Origin: Tistrella bauzanensis | GTDB lineage: Bacteria; Pseudomonadota; Alphaproteobacteria; Tistrellales; Tistrellaceae | NCBI RefSeq assembly: GCF_014636235.1 | Contig: NZ_BMDZ01000031.1 | Location: 1-63,958, forward strand | Direction of reading: 5' to 3' | DNA length: 63,958 nt | The notes under the pieces: model-generated | Database searches by the model: none | The model's input: the letters and a program-made list of their open reading frames with translations, nothing else | What the model was told of the DNA's origin: nothing | Shown here: positions 45,816 to 55,065 of the stretch, piece after piece | Numbering within the stretch: position 1 is the stretch's first letter | Layout of the letters: every line of letters begins with the position of its first letter | Program-made: the position numbers and the translations under genes

Positions 45816-46910
45816 TCAGCCGGGCATGCGGCGCAGCATCAGGGCGATGACCGCGATGCCGGCAAGACTGGCCAGGGTGATGGCCGACAGCGCGCCGGCA
45901 TAGCCCGCGGCCGCCGCCAGCGTGATCGCGACACTGCCGGTCATGGTTTCGCTGAACACATGCACGGCCTGGGCGACGGTGACGTCGGTGCCGGTCTGGT
46001 CGCCACCGGCCGCGAAGCGCATGATGACGGTGGAGGCCGCGACCGAGGCGACACCGCCGCCCAATCCCAGAACCAGGGCGGCCGGCAGCACGCCCGCGAG
46101 CGTGGCCGCCGTGATTCCGGTCACCGCCAGTGTCCACAGCAGCAGACCGACGATGGCGATGGCGAGGCCGCCGGCCAGGGTGCGGCCGGTCCCGAAGCGG
46201 CGGATGGCCTGCGCGGCCAGCGGGCATCCCAGCGCCATCATCGCCAGACTGCCGGCGATGCCGACCAGCCCGATCCGGCCCAGCGCCATGCCGGCATCCG
46301 ACAGCCACAGCTTCGACAGAGCGAGCACGCCGGAATAGGGCAGGCCGAAGAACAGTGCCGCCGCCAGCAATGCCCAGCCGCCGGGGCGGCGGAAATAGCC
46401 GCCGACCCGCGCGGGCGCCGACGCTGGCCGCGCGGAGGCGGGCGGCTCGGCCCAGCTCAGCACCGGCGTCAGCCCAGCCAGCAGCAGCACGGCGGCAAGG
46501 CCGTCGGTGGCGATGTCCTGGGTGGCGGCGGCTGTGGAGGCGATCAGGGTCAGGGCCACGATCCACAGCGCCATGCCGGCCGTCGCATCGATGACGGCAA
46601 GCCCGGCCATGGACGCGGCCAGGACAAGCTGCATCGGGATGATCCAGGCGCGGCGACGGCCGATCCGTGCGCCGCCGTGATTGTCGACCAGCGGCGCCCA
46701 GAGCGGTTTGAGCACCCAGGGCAGGCCGGCCAGTGGTACCCAGGCGATCACCGCAAGCGGAATGCCGGCCTGACGCAGCAGCACGGGCAGGGCTTCGAAG
46801 GCGAAGCCGATCGGCAGGCCCTGCGCCAGATAAAGCGCGCCGATCAGGATCAGGCCGGGTTCGGTGCCGGCATCGGTTGCTCTGATTGTCTGCGACCGCG
46901 TGGCGTTCAC
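45816..46910 (-). CDS. RhtX/FptX-type MFS siderophore permease
   Basis: The 364-residue major facilitator has about ten to twelve membrane segments, beginning LILIGALYLAQGLPIGFAFEALPVLLRQAG. This N-terminus and the short loops match the RhtX/FptX family, which carries ferri-siderophores across the inner membrane without an ABC system. The start is GTG at 46910, overlapping the receptor stop (GTGA), so the two proteins are translated together. Confidence 0.85.
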   Translation of the reverse strand: MNATRSQTIRATDAGTEPGLILIGALYLAQGLPIGFAFEALPVLLRQAGIPLAVIAWVPLAGLPWVLKPLWAPLVDNHGGARIGRRRAWIIPMQLVLAASMAGLAVIDATAGMALWIVALTLIASTAAATQDIATDGLAAVLLLAGLTPVLSWAEPPASARPASAPARVGGYFRRPGGWALLAAALFFGLPYSGVLALSKLWLSDAGMALGRIGLVGIAGSLAMMALGCPLAAQAIRRFGTGRTLAGGLAIAIVGLLLWTLAVTGITAATLAGVLPAALVLGLGGGVASVAASTVIMRFAAGGDQTGTDVTVAQAVHVFSETMTGSVAITLAAAAGYAGALSAITLASLAGIAVIALMLRRMPG

Positions 46911-49063
46911 CACCGCGCGGTCAGTTGCAGGCCGAGCGAACGGCCGCGACTGGCAACGCCGATATCGGTGCCGCCCATCTGGTAGTAATGGGTCAGATAG
47001 TCCTCGTCCAGCAGGTTGCGCGCCCACAGGGTCGCCGCCCACGGGCCGGTGTCGAAGCCGATTCGGCCGTCGACCAGATGGGTATCGCCCTGGCGATAGC
47101 TGCCCGATGGCGTGAAGCTCATCGACGAGCGCCATGCATAGTCGATGCCGGCGATCAGATCGACGCCATTGCCGGCCGGTTGCCGCAGGTCCGCGCCCAG
47201 CGCCAGCGTGTGTTCGGGCGCATAGGGCAGGTCATGGCCGGAATAATCGGTGCCCTGGACCGTGTCGACGAAATCGTCGAACTGCGCATCCAGATAGCCA
47301 TAGGCCAGACGAAGCTGCACGGCGTCGGTCAGTTGCGCCCGGGCCTCGACTTCGGCACCTTGCGAGGTGGAACGGGCGGCATTGCGCAACACCCGGGTCA
47401 GCGGGCTGGTATAGATCAACACCTGCTGATCCTTCCAGTCGTTGTAAACCAGCGTCACGTCCACCGCCAGCCGGTCGTCCAGCCACAGCGTCCTGGCGCC
47501 CAGTTCCCAGGTCAGCACGGTTTCCGGATCATAGCGGTTCACCTCGCCATCCAGTTCGGGATAGGGGCTGATGCCGCCGGATTTGAAGCCGCGGGCGACG
47601 CGCGCGAAGGTGGTGATGCCCTCTGGCCCAGGGCGCCAGCGGATGGTCATCTCGGGCGAGATGTCGTCGAAATCGGCCTTGCCCGACACATCCAGCGGCC
47701 CGCCCATCATCCAGTTGCCCGACGGGCTGGTGATTTTGGAACGGGTGCGCTTCCATTCGCGGGTGTAGCGCAGCCCGGCGGTGACATCCACCGATGGCAG
47801 CACCCGCAGCCGCGCCTCGCCGAAGCCCGAGACGGTATCGGTGGTCTGGTCGAAGGCGCTGCGGCTCCAATCGGCACGCGACACTGTGGTCAGGTCATAG
47901 AATTGCGCGCCGTTGAAATCCTCGCGCATATAAAACAGACCGGTCGTCCAGCCCAGGCGGCGGCCATCCTCGGGGCTCGACAGGCGCAGTTCCTGCGAGA
48001 TCTGGCGCTGGTCCTCAGTCTGGGCCTGGACGTAATAGGGCAGGCCGGTGAAATCACCGTCGAGCACATGATCCATGTCATGGCCGCGGATCGCGGTGAT
48101 CGACCGCAGAACCATACCGCCGGCATCATGGGTCAGCGTTGCCGACACACCGGCGCTGTCCAGGCTGCGCCGGCCTTCGGTATCGTGGGTGGAGCGATGG
48201 TCGAAGGCCAGCGGCAGGGGCGCATAGGCGAGCCCGCCATCATCGCGGTCACGGGTGACGTCGGCCCGGATCACGATGTCGGTCGCATCGCCTAGCATGC
48301 CGCCAAGGGCGACCCGCGCCGCCTGGCGATCGGTGCGGCCAGGGCGGGTGCCGCTGGCGTCGTCGCGGATGAAGCCGTCATCGCGGGTGAGCGAGACCGT
48401 TGCCCTGACCGCAAGGTCGCCGGCGGACCGCTCCATCAGCGGGGTATCGAGGGTGGCGCGCAGATCCAGCCGCCGATCGCTGCCGAGGCCGGCCGTGGCC
48501 GACACGCCCGGATCGGCACCCGGCACCGGCGAGACCAGATTGACCGCACCGCCGATGGTGTTCTTGCCATAGACGGTCGATTGCGCGCCGCGCACCACCT
48601 CCACCCGGTCCAGATCCTGAAACGCGGTGGGATAGCCGTTGGGGCGGGCGATATAGACGTCATCGACGAACAGCCCCACGCCCGGCTGGCGGTCGACGCC
48701 GCCATCCATGCCCAGCGAGCCGATGCCGCGGATGGTCAAGGGACCACCCTGAAGGCTGAAGCTGGTGTTCGGCACCAGTTTCGCCGCGTCGTCGAGATCG
48801 CGGATCGCGGCCTCGCCCAGCCGATCGGCCCCGATGACGGTCACCGCGACTGGGGCATCCTGGGTGGTTTCTGTGCGCCGCCGCGCGGTGACGGTCAACG
48901 GTTCCAATGTCGATATCCCGCCTTCGGCCGGGGCGGCTTCGGCGGCCCGGCCATCATCGGCCAGACTGAGGCCGGGCGAGGCGGGCAGAGCGGCGATGCA
49001 GGCCGCACCGGCCAGCAGGCCGCGGCGCAGGATGGAGAGGGCAGTCGAGGTCATGTCGGGCAT
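46907..49063 (-). CDS. TonB-dependent outer-membrane receptor, probable siderophore receptor
   Basis: The 718-residue protein has a signal peptide (residues 1-36), a plug domain with TVTARRRTETTQDAPVAVTVIGADRL and the DVYIARPNGYPTAFQDLDRVEVVRGAQSTVYGKNTIGGAVNLV block, and a 22-strand barrel ending in LGLQLTARW with the terminal aromatic residue. The coupled RhtX permease and PchR-like regulator indicate a siderophore. No biosynthesis genes are near, so it probably takes up a foreign siderophore. A Fur-like palindrome lies 15-29 bases before the start. Confidence 0.92.
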   Translation of the reverse strand: MPDMTSTALSILRRGLLAGAACIAALPASPGLSLADDGRAAEAAPAEGGISTLEPLTVTARRRTETTQDAPVAVTVIGADRLGEAAIRDLDDAAKLVPNTSFSLQGGPLTIRGIGSLGMDGGVDRQPGVGLFVDDVYIARPNGYPTAFQDLDRVEVVRGAQSTVYGKNTIGGAVNLVSPVPGADPGVSATAGLGSDRRLDLRATLDTPLMERSAGDLAVRATVSLTRDDGFIRDDASGTRPGRTDRQAARVALGGMLGDATDIVIRADVTRDRDDGGLAYAPLPLAFDHRSTHDTEGRRSLDSAGVSATLTHDAGGMVLRSITAIRGHDMDHVLDGDFTGLPYYVQAQTEDQRQISQELRLSSPEDGRRLGWTTGLFYMREDFNGAQFYDLTTVSRADWSRSAFDQTTDTVSGFGEARLRVLPSVDVTAGLRYTREWKRTRSKITSPSGNWMMGGPLDVSGKADFDDISPEMTIRWRPGPEGITTFARVARGFKSGGISPYPELDGEVNRYDPETVLTWELGARTLWLDDRLAVDVTLVYNDWKDQQVLIYTSPLTRVLRNAARSTSQGAEVEARAQLTDAVQLRLAYGYLDAQFDDFVDTVQGTDYSGHDLPYAPEHTLALGADLRQPAGNGVDLIAGIDYAWRSSMSFTPSGSYRQGDTHLVDGRIGFDTGPWAATLWARNLLDEDYLTHYYQMGGTDIGVASRGRSLGLQLTARW

Positions 49064-49077
49064 CCCGCGAGGTCACT

Positions 49078-49092
49078 TGCGAATGATTCGCA
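49078..49092. promoter_or_regulatory. Fur-box-like palindrome upstream of the TonB receptor
   Basis: TGCGAATGATTCGCA is a perfect 7-1-7 palindrome, the geometry of Fur sites (compare TGATAATnATTATCA). It lies in the receptor leader where a bound repressor would block transcription. Confidence 0.65.
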
Positions 49093-49176
49093 TTCAACGC
49101 TCTCAAGGGGCCCGACGGCAATGGCGCCGGCTTTCGCGATCCGGACTGACGCATGCGCATTCGGGACGGGCCGCGG

Positions 49177-50001
49177 CTATGGCGTCCGGCGCAGCATGGT
49201 CGGGGCGACGCCATGATGGCGGCGGAAGGCGGTGGACAGATGGGCGGGGCTATAGCCGACCCGCCAGGCGGCCTGCGCCACGCCCAGGCCCTCATCCTCG
49301 ATCAGCCGGCGGGCTTCCTCCAGCCGGCGGTTCTTGACGAAGGCATAGACCGGGCTGCCGAACAGCAGGCGAAAGCCCTGGCCGAGCTTGCGGGTGTTGA
49401 GCCCGACCATCCGCGCCAGCATGGGCACGTCGGGCGGCGTGGCAAGATCGCCGAGCAGGATGTCGCGCGCGGCATGCAGTCGCTCGATATCACCGGCGGA
49501 CAGCCGGGCGGGCGGGGCAACAACATCGGCATCGCCGATCGTGTCGAGCGCCAGCCCCAGCAGATGCAGGGCCATGGCGGTCAGATGCAGGCGCCGGCTG
49601 GTTGCCGGACCGGAGGTGCCCAGCATCCGCCAGATCAGGGCCATGGGCAGGTCCACGACATGCGCGCCATCAGACTGCGGGCCATCCGGTCGCCCTGCGG
49701 TCAGCCGCTCGGCCTCCGGCCCTAGAAGATCGGTAACGGCATCGGGCTTCACGCGCAGAAACACACCCGCGACCATACCGTCGCCGGTGGCGGTATGGTG
49801 GCTGGGAAACGGATCGGCGCTCCAGAACCGGGCCGCCATGCCCGGCGCCCAGGCGGCCGGCTGGCGGTCGATGGCGACACTGCCCTGCGCCAGGGTGCCC
49901 AGCCACAGCCCCGGCGCCACGGTCGATGTCCAGTGGTCGCCGTGTCGGATCGCCGTCCGGTACAGAAAGATCTCCAGTCCCGCCGCTTCGATGATCTCCA
50001 T
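49177..50001 (-). CDS. PchR-like AraC-family regulator of the siderophore operon
   Basis: The 274-residue protein ends in an AraC double HTH (about 175-270) with LARMVGLNTRKLGQGFRLLFGSPVYAFVKNRRLEEARRL and AAWRVGYSPAHLSTAFRRHHG. This sequence type is typical of PchR-like activators that sense ferri-siderophores. Residues 1-150 are the ligand-binding part. It lies immediately upstream of the receptor on the same strand and probably activates it; its own promoter has a second Fur-like box. Confidence 0.88.
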   Translation of the reverse strand: MEIIEAAGLEIFLYRTAIRHGDHWTSTVAPGLWLGTLAQGSVAIDRQPAAWAPGMAARFWSADPFPSHHTATGDGMVAGVFLRVKPDAVTDLLGPEAERLTAGRPDGPQSDGAHVVDLPMALIWRMLGTSGPATSRRLHLTAMALHLLGLALDTIGDADVVAPPARLSAGDIERLHAARDILLGDLATPPDVPMLARMVGLNTRKLGQGFRLLFGSPVYAFVKNRRLEEARRLIEDEGLGVAQAAWRVGYSPAHLSTAFRRHHGVAPTMLRRTP

Positions 50002-50043
50002 CTGCGCCTCCCGCTCGCGAGTCCCACGCGAGCGTATCGCAAA

Positions 50044-50058
50044 TGCGAGTTATTCGCA
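50044..50058. promoter_or_regulatory. Second Fur-box-like palindrome, upstream of the PchR-like gene
   Basis: TGCGAGTTATTCGCA is a 7-1-7 palindrome with one mismatch, near-identical to the site at 49078-49092. With flanking A and T the symmetry extends to 17 bp. It sits in the 75-bp gap before the regulator. Confidence 0.6.
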
Positions 50059-50076
50059 TATAAGATCCGTCGCCGG

Positions 50077-51267
50077 CTATGCCGTGGCGATCGCGTCATA
50101 CACGGCCTTGCGCAGCGCCTGTTCGCGGTGATCGGCAAAGGGCAGAACGCCCAGACGGTTGGGAACATAGGCATAGCCGATGCCGTGCTCCGGGTCGCAG
50201 AAGCCGAAGGATCCGCCAAGCCCGGCCATGCCGAAGGCACCGGGCGTGGGGCTGAAGCGGAAGCTGGCGCCGGGCCGCATGAAGCCCAGCTTCCACAGCA
50301 GGTCGATGCCGAACAGCCGGTCGGCGGGGCCGCCGGGTGGCCGGGCGGGCGGGCTGGACATCTGGGCCAGAAGCGCCGGGTCGATGCCGAGGGCCTCGCC
50401 GCCGGTGGCCAGGCTGCCATAGACCGCGGCGATCCCCCGGGCGGTGGCGGCGCAGTTGGCCGAGGGGAAATCATGCCGCATCCAGTCGCGGTCGTTGACG
50501 TTCAAGTCCGGCATCTCGCGGATCGCACGGTGCAGCAGCGACACCGGGTTATAGACCTGACATTGCAGGGCGAAGGGTGCATGCAGCAGACCGCTGCGCA
50601 GCCCGGCGGCCGAGGGACGCGAAATCCGCGCCAGCCGGTCCTGCGGCAGGTCATCGGGCAGGCCGAAATGGACGTCGATGCCCAGCGGCCGCGCCACCTC
50701 GTCGGCGAAGAACTGTCCGAAGGACCGGCCGGCCGGATCGGTGCGCCGGATCAACTCGGCAAGCAGGCTGCCGAAACTGCCGATGTGATAGCCCCAGCGG
50801 CTGCCCGGCCGCCACAGCGGCACCATCTCTTCCAGAATGGCGGCCATGCCGCCCGGATCGGCCAGATCCTGGCGGGTGACGGTGCGGCCGAACAGCACCA
50901 GCCCGGCCTTGTGGTCCAGCACGCAGCGGAGGGTGATGGTGTCCTTGCCATGGCGGGCAAAGCCCGGCCAGATGTCGGCGATCGGCGCGTCCAGGGCCAG
51001 ATGGCCGCGTGACACCGCCACGGCACAGGCAATGGCGGCAAGCCCCTTGCCGGTCGAGTACACCGGCACCAGCGTGTCCTGCTGCCAGGGCTCGCCGGTG
51101 CGGCGATTGCGGCTGCCGCCCCACAGATCCACCACCTTGCGGCCCCGATGATAGACCGCGACCGCGGCACCTAGCTCACCGCGGCTGGTGAGATTGTGCC
51201 GGAAGATGTCGCGCAGGTGTTGGAATGCGCCGTCGGTGGTGCCGTGTATGGTGGGGTCGCTGGCCAT
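50077..51267 (-). CDS. Serine hydrolase of the beta-lactamase/EstB family
   Basis: The 396-residue protein is a class C beta-lactamase-fold esterase. The SxxK nucleophile motif is in [13 protein letters not shown] (about residues 68-80), the second motif in WGYHIGSFG, and the third in the [19 protein letters not shown] region. No signal peptide is seen, so it is likely a cytosolic esterase or lactonase rather than a resistance enzyme. The ATG at 51267 is chosen; longer frames run into the divergent gene region. Confidence 0.87.
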   Translation of the reverse strand: MASDPTIHGTTDGAFQHLRDIFRHNLTSRGELGAAVAVYHRGRKVVDLWGGSRNRRTGEPWQQDTLVPVYSTGKGLAAIACAVAVSRGHLALDAPIADIWPGFARHGKDTITLRCVLDHKAGLVLFGRTVTRQDLADPGGMAAILEEMVPLWRPGSRWGYHIGSFGSLLAELIRRTDPAGRSFGQFFADEVARPLGIDVHFGLPDDLPQDRLARISRPSAAGLRSGLLHAPFALQCQVYNPVSLLHRAIREMPDLNVNDRDWMRHDFPSANCAATARGIAAVYGSLATGGEALGIDPALLAQMSSPPARPPGGPADRLFGIDLLWKLGFMRPGASFRFSPTPGAFGMAGLGGSFGFCDPEHGIGYAYVPNRLGVLPFADHREQALRKAVYDAIATA

Positions 51268-51430
51268 GCTGGTCCGATCATATGCCGGGGACGGGCGGAT
51301 GCCGATGGATGCATGGTGCGCCGCACCATCCCTGCGGCGCAACCCGCGCGTATGGTCCATGCCCGTCTGGAACACCGCGACGTCTGCCTTGTTGAGCGGA
51401 GAGGTATCTTTCCGGCAGCACGAGGCAAGC

Positions 51431-52600
51431 ATGAAGGCTCTGACCTGGCACGGCAAAGGCGATATCCGCTGCGAAAGCGTGGCCGACCCCGCCATTCAGC
51501 ATGGCCGCGACGCGATCATCAAGGTGACGTCCTGTGCGATCTGTGGATCGGATCTGCATCTGTTCGACGGGGTGATGCCGTCGATGGAGCATGGCGATGT
51601 GGTCGGCCATGAAGCGATGGGCGAGGTGGTCGAGGTCGGCCGCGACAACAAGGCGCTGAAGGTCGGCGACCGGGTGGTCGTGCCGTTCACCATCGCCTGC
51701 GGCGAATGCTTTTTCTGCAAACGCGGGTTCCATTCAGGGTGCGAGCGGTCCAATCCCAACAAATCAGCGGCCGAGAAGATGTGGGGCCATTCGCCGGCGG
51801 GGCTGTTTGGCTATTCGCATCTGCTGGGCGGCTATGCCGGCGGTCAGGCGGAATATCTGCGTGTCCCCTATGCCGACACCGGGCCGGTGAAGGTGCCGGA
51901 GGGACTGGACGATGAACGGGTGCTGTTTCTGTCCGATATCTTCCCGACCGGTTACATGGCGGCGGAGTTCTGCGACATTCAGCCCGGCGACACCGTGGCC
52001 GTCTGGGGTTGCGGTCCGGTGGGCCAGATGGCGATCCGCAGCGCCTTCCTGTTGGGCGCTGGCGGCGTGATCGCCATCGATGCGGTACGGGAGCGGCTGG
52101 ATCTGGCGCGCGCCGCCGGTGCCTATACAATCGATTTCACCGAGGATGACGTTTATGAACGGATCCAGGAACTGACCAAGGGCCGTGGCGCCGACGCCTG
52201 CATCGACGCGGTCGGCACCGAGGCGAGCGTGGCAAGCGGTCTGGATGCCGTGGTCGACCGGTTGAAGGTCGCAACTTTCATGGGCACCGACCGGCCGCAT
52301 GTGTTGCGGCAGGCCATCCAATGCTGCCGCAATTTTGGCACCGTGTCTATCGTGGGCGTCTATGGCGGGCTGCTCGACAAGATTCCGATGGGATCGGCGA
52401 TCAATCGCGGCCTGACCTTCCGCATGGCCCAGACGCCGGTGCAGCGCTATCTGCCGATGCTGATGGACCGGATCGTGAATGGTGACATCGACCCGTCCTT
52501 CGTCATCACCCATCGCGCCTCGCTGGACGACGGCCCCGACCTGTACAAGACCTTCCGCGACAAGGCCGATGGCTGCATCAAAGTGGTGATGCGGCCTTGA
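51431..52600 (+). CDS. Zinc-dependent alcohol/formaldehyde dehydrogenase family protein
   Basis: The 389-residue medium-chain dehydrogenase has [11 protein letters not shown] with the catalytic zinc Cys, [12 protein letters not shown], the structural-zinc lobe [16 protein letters not shown] and the NAD motif [23 protein letters not shown] resembles glutathione-independent formaldehyde dehydrogenases. The ATG at 51431 begins the conserved [17 protein letters not shown]. It is divergent from the esterase gene, with a hairpin after its stop. Confidence 0.92.
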   Translation: MKALTWHGKGDIRCESVADPAIQHGRDAIIKVTSCAICGSDLHLFDGVMPSMEHGDVVGHEAMGEVVEVGRDNKALKVGDRVVVPFTIACGECFFCKRGFHSGCERSNPNKSAAEKMWGHSPAGLFGYSHLLGGYAGGQAEYLRVPYADTGPVKVPEGLDDERVLFLSDIFPTGYMAAEFCDIQPGDTVAVWGCGPVGQMAIRSAFLLGAGGVIAIDAVRERLDLARAAGAYTIDFTEDDVYERIQELTKGRGADACIDAVGTEASVASGLDAVVDRLKVATFMGTDRPHVLRQAIQCCRNFGTVSIVGVYGGLLDKIPMGSAINRGLTFRMAQTPVQRYLPMLMDRIVNGDIDPSFVITHRASLDDGPDLYKTFRDKADGCIKVVMRP

Positions 52601-52609
52601 ACCGCGAAA

Positions 52610-52637
52610 TGCCCCCGCATTGTGATGATGCGGGGCA
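52610..52637. terminator. Bidirectional hairpin between convergent genes
   Basis: TGCCCCCGCAT (52610-52620) pairs with ATGCGGGGCA (52628-52637) with one bulged C. It lies between the stops of the dehydrogenase (plus) and the ammonium transporter (minus) and probably ends both transcripts. Confidence 0.6.
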
Positions 52638-52687
52638 CTGGTTGCGTTGTGGCGGCAGGCCGGAACCGGTCCGGCCGCCCCCCGGTA

Positions 52688-54034
52688 TCAGCCGTGATAG
52701 GCGGCTTCGCCATGGCTCGACAGGTCGAGGCCCTCGGTTTCCGACTCCTTGCTGACCCGCAGACCGATGATCAGGTCGACGATCTTGTAGAGGATGATGC
52801 TGCCGATGCCCGACCACGCGATGGTGACCAGAACCGCCAGGATCTGGGTCCAGACCTGATCGGCCATGGTGACGTCGTCGGCAAAGCCGATGCCGCCCAG
52901 CGAGGCGCTGGTGAACACGCCGGTGCCGATGGCGCCGATGATGCCGCCGACGCCATGGATGCCGAACACGTCCAGGCTGTCGTCATAGCCGAACTTGTTC
53001 TTGATCACGGTGACGAAGACATAGCAGACGGTGCTGGCGATGACGCCGAGCACGATGGCACCGACCGGGCCGATCAGGCCGGCGGCCGGGGTGACTGCCA
53101 CCAGACCGGCGACGATGCCCGAGGCACCGCCCAGCATGGAGGCCTTGCCGCGTGCCAGGGATTCGATGACCACCCAGGCAACCAGCGCGCCGGCGGTGGC
53201 CGTGAAGGTGTTGATCATGGCAAGCGCCGCGCCGCCATTGGCTTCAAGATTAGAGCCGGCGTTGAAGCCGAACCAGCCCACCCACAGCATCGAGGCGCCG
53301 ACCATCGTCAGCGTCATCGAATGCGGCGCCATCATGTCGCGACCGAGACCGGCGCGCTTGCCGACCATGATGCAGCCGACCAGGCCCGCGATACCGGCAT
53401 TGATGTGCACGACCGTGCCGCCGGCGAAATCCAGCGCGCCCCAGGCGAACAGCAGCCCGTCGCTGTCCCACACCATATGGGCGATGGGGAAGTACACGAA
53501 GGTGACCCACAGAACCACGAACACCACCACCGCCGTGAAGCGCATGCGCTCGGCGAAGGCGCCGACGATCAGCGCCGGGGTGATGCAGGCGAAGGTCATC
53601 TGGAAGCAGATGAAGACGTATTCGGGGATGACCACGCCATCGGTGAAGGTCGCGGCCATGCTGTCCATGGTGACGCCAGCCAGGAAGGCCTTGTCGAGCC
53701 CGCCCCAGAACAGGCTTGGCGCATCGCCGAAGGCCATCGAATAGCCCCAGAGCGTCCAGACGATGATCACCACGCCGGTGATCATGGTGCACTGCATCAG
53801 CACCGACAGCATGTTCTTGGCGCGCACCAGACCGCCATAGAACAGCGCCAGGCCGGGCAGGATCATGAACAGAACCAGGATGGTGGACACCATCATCCAG
53901 GCGGTATCGCCCTTGTCCATCGTGGCGGCCGCGGCGGCATCGGCTATGGCTGGGGTTGCGTCCTGCGCCCAGGCCGGCAGCGCCGACAACGCCAAGGCAG
54001 AGCCCGCGGCAAGAAGGGTTCTTACGTGCTTCAT
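52688..54034 (-). CDS. amt: Ammonium transporter (Amt family)
   Basis: The 448-residue protein has an N-terminal signal (LLAAGSALALSALPAWAQD) and eleven membrane segments. Hallmarks are DTAWMMVSTILVLFMILPGLALFYGGLVRAKN, FAGGTVVHINAGIAGLVG with the twin-His region, and GIHGVGGIIGAIGTGVF. It conducts ammonium or ammonia into the cell. The usual partner glnK is not adjacent. A sigma-54 promoter about 100 bases upstream links it to nitrogen limitation. Confidence 0.95.
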   Translation of the reverse strand: MKHVRTLLAAGSALALSALPAWAQDATPAIADAAAAATMDKGDTAWMMVSTILVLFMILPGLALFYGGLVRAKNMLSVLMQCTMITGVVIIVWTLWGYSMAFGDAPSLFWGGLDKAFLAGVTMDSMAATFTDGVVIPEYVFICFQMTFACITPALIVGAFAERMRFTAVVVFVVLWVTFVYFPIAHMVWDSDGLLFAWGALDFAGGTVVHINAGIAGLVGCIMVGKRAGLGRDMMAPHSMTLTMVGASMLWVGWFGFNAGSNLEANGGAALAMINTFTATAGALVAWVVIESLARGKASMLGGASGIVAGLVAVTPAAGLIGPVGAIVLGVIASTVCYVFVTVIKNKFGYDDSLDVFGIHGVGGIIGAIGTGVFTSASLGGIGFADDVTMADQVWTQILAVLVTIAWSGIGSIILYKIVDLIIGLRVSKESETEGLDLSSHGEAAYHG

Positions 54035-54133
54035 TACTATCCCCTGGTCCTCTAGGAACGGCTTGATCCAGAAGCGTCGATTGCGCGGTCTCGTCAGCGG
54101 GCAGCGCAGGCCCGAATCTGGCCGGGCCGGTCC

Positions 54134-54152
54134 AAAGCAATCTCCGCGCCAG
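54134..54152 (-). promoter_or_regulatory. Sigma-54 promoter of the ammonium transporter gene
   Basis: On the minus strand CTGGCGCGGAGATTGCTTT matches YTGGCACG-N4-TTGCW, with the invariant GG and GC separated by exactly ten bases. It points at the amt gene, whose start is 100 bases away. Control by NtrC would be expected; no upstream NtrC site was defined. Confidence 0.75.
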
Positions 54153-54189
54153 TTTGGGGGATGTGTCCAAGGCTTTGATATAATGTCAT

Positions 54190-54219
54190 AAAAAAAACGA
54201 CGACAGAGAACTGTCGTCG
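54190..54219 (-). terminator. Rho-independent terminator of the TauD/ABC operon
   Basis: CGACGACAG-AGAA-CTGTCGTCG forms a perfect nine-bp stem (54198-54206 with 54211-54219). On the minus strand it is followed by eight U. It stands 145 bases after the peroxiredoxin stop, which marks the end of the seven-gene operon. Confidence 0.9.
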
Positions 54220-54364
54220 CTCAATATTTAAACAGTCGCCTAAATTCAAGGCATCCACCGCTAATTCCACCGGCTATCCCGGCTTGGCCTGCACCCTTCG
54301 TGCCCCGATGGGCACAAGGGCCAGGCAGATCCTCGGGTGTGCTCCGGACGGTGCCGGGCGTGCC

Positions 54365-54925
54365 TCAGGCGGTGCCGCGGATCGGATAGCTCTTGGCCTG
54401 AACGAAGCTGATGCCCCGCAGCAGGGCGGCCAGATCCGGTCGCGCGAAGGGTGCGTTCGAGATGTCGACGATCTGCACCGCGCCATCGGGGTTGATGACG
54501 AACACGCCCGGTTCGGCAAAGGGGCGGTCGGTTTCCTGGGCCGAGCGCGGCGCCGAGACATACAGGCCCAGACCCCGCATCTGATCAGGGGTCAGGTCAT
54601 AGCCGACCGGGAAGGTCCAGCTCTGTTCCGAGGCTTCGGCGGCGGCGCGGTCGGCCGGGTCGGCCGACAGCGCCGCCACCGCGATACCGGCCTCGGCAAA
54701 GCCGGCTTTCAGCGCTTCCAGCGTCTTCAGATAGGTCTTGCACAGCGGGCAATGGGCGCCGCGATAGACCACCAGCATGCGCCAGCCGGTCATCGCCGCC
54801 GGGTTCAGGCGGCCGCCGTCGGTCTGCGGCCAGTCCATGGCGGGAAAGGTCATGCCGGGAAGGGCCATCCCGGGATGGGCCATCCCGGGATGGGCCGTGA
54901 CGGCGGTTTCGGTCGGATCTGACAT
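54365..54925 (-). CDS. Peroxiredoxin-like (AhpC/TSA) protein
   Basis: The 186-residue thioredoxin-fold protein has LVVYRGAHCPLCKTYLKTLEAL with a CxxC (near residue 60) and EPGVFVINPDGAVQIVDISN. It should reduce peroxides or act as a thiol oxidoreductase. The first 25 residues contain repeats of HPGMA (GMAHPGMALPGM), made by an imperfect 15-bp tandem repeat, and may be a spurious extension; MTFPAMDWPQ could be the true start. It is the last gene before the terminator. Confidence 0.85.
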   Translation of the reverse strand: MSDPTETAVTAHPGMAHPGMALPGMTFPAMDWPQTDGGRLNPAAMTGWRMLVVYRGAHCPLCKTYLKTLEALKAGFAEAGIAVAALSADPADRAAAEASEQSWTFPVGYDLTPDQMRGLGLYVSAPRSAQETDRPFAEPGVFVINPDGAVQIVDISNAPFARPDLAALLRGISFVQAKSYPIRGTA

Positions 54926-55065
54926 GCGAGGGCGCCTCGTGATCATCTGCCCCGGCGCCCGATGCGCCGGGGGTATGGCTCTGAGGCTGGCCGCTGGCCC
55001 TGCCGATGTCAACGCGACCGCAGCTCGGCGCGGATCACATCTTGGTGAGCGGCCGGCGGTGCCGG

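Noticed and set aside
52622-54055. A 477-codon plus-strand frame antisense to the ammonium transporter
   Set aside because: It is rich in His, Asp and Gly with no domain pattern, while the opposite strand encodes a complete Amt protein with signal peptide and sigma-54 promoter.
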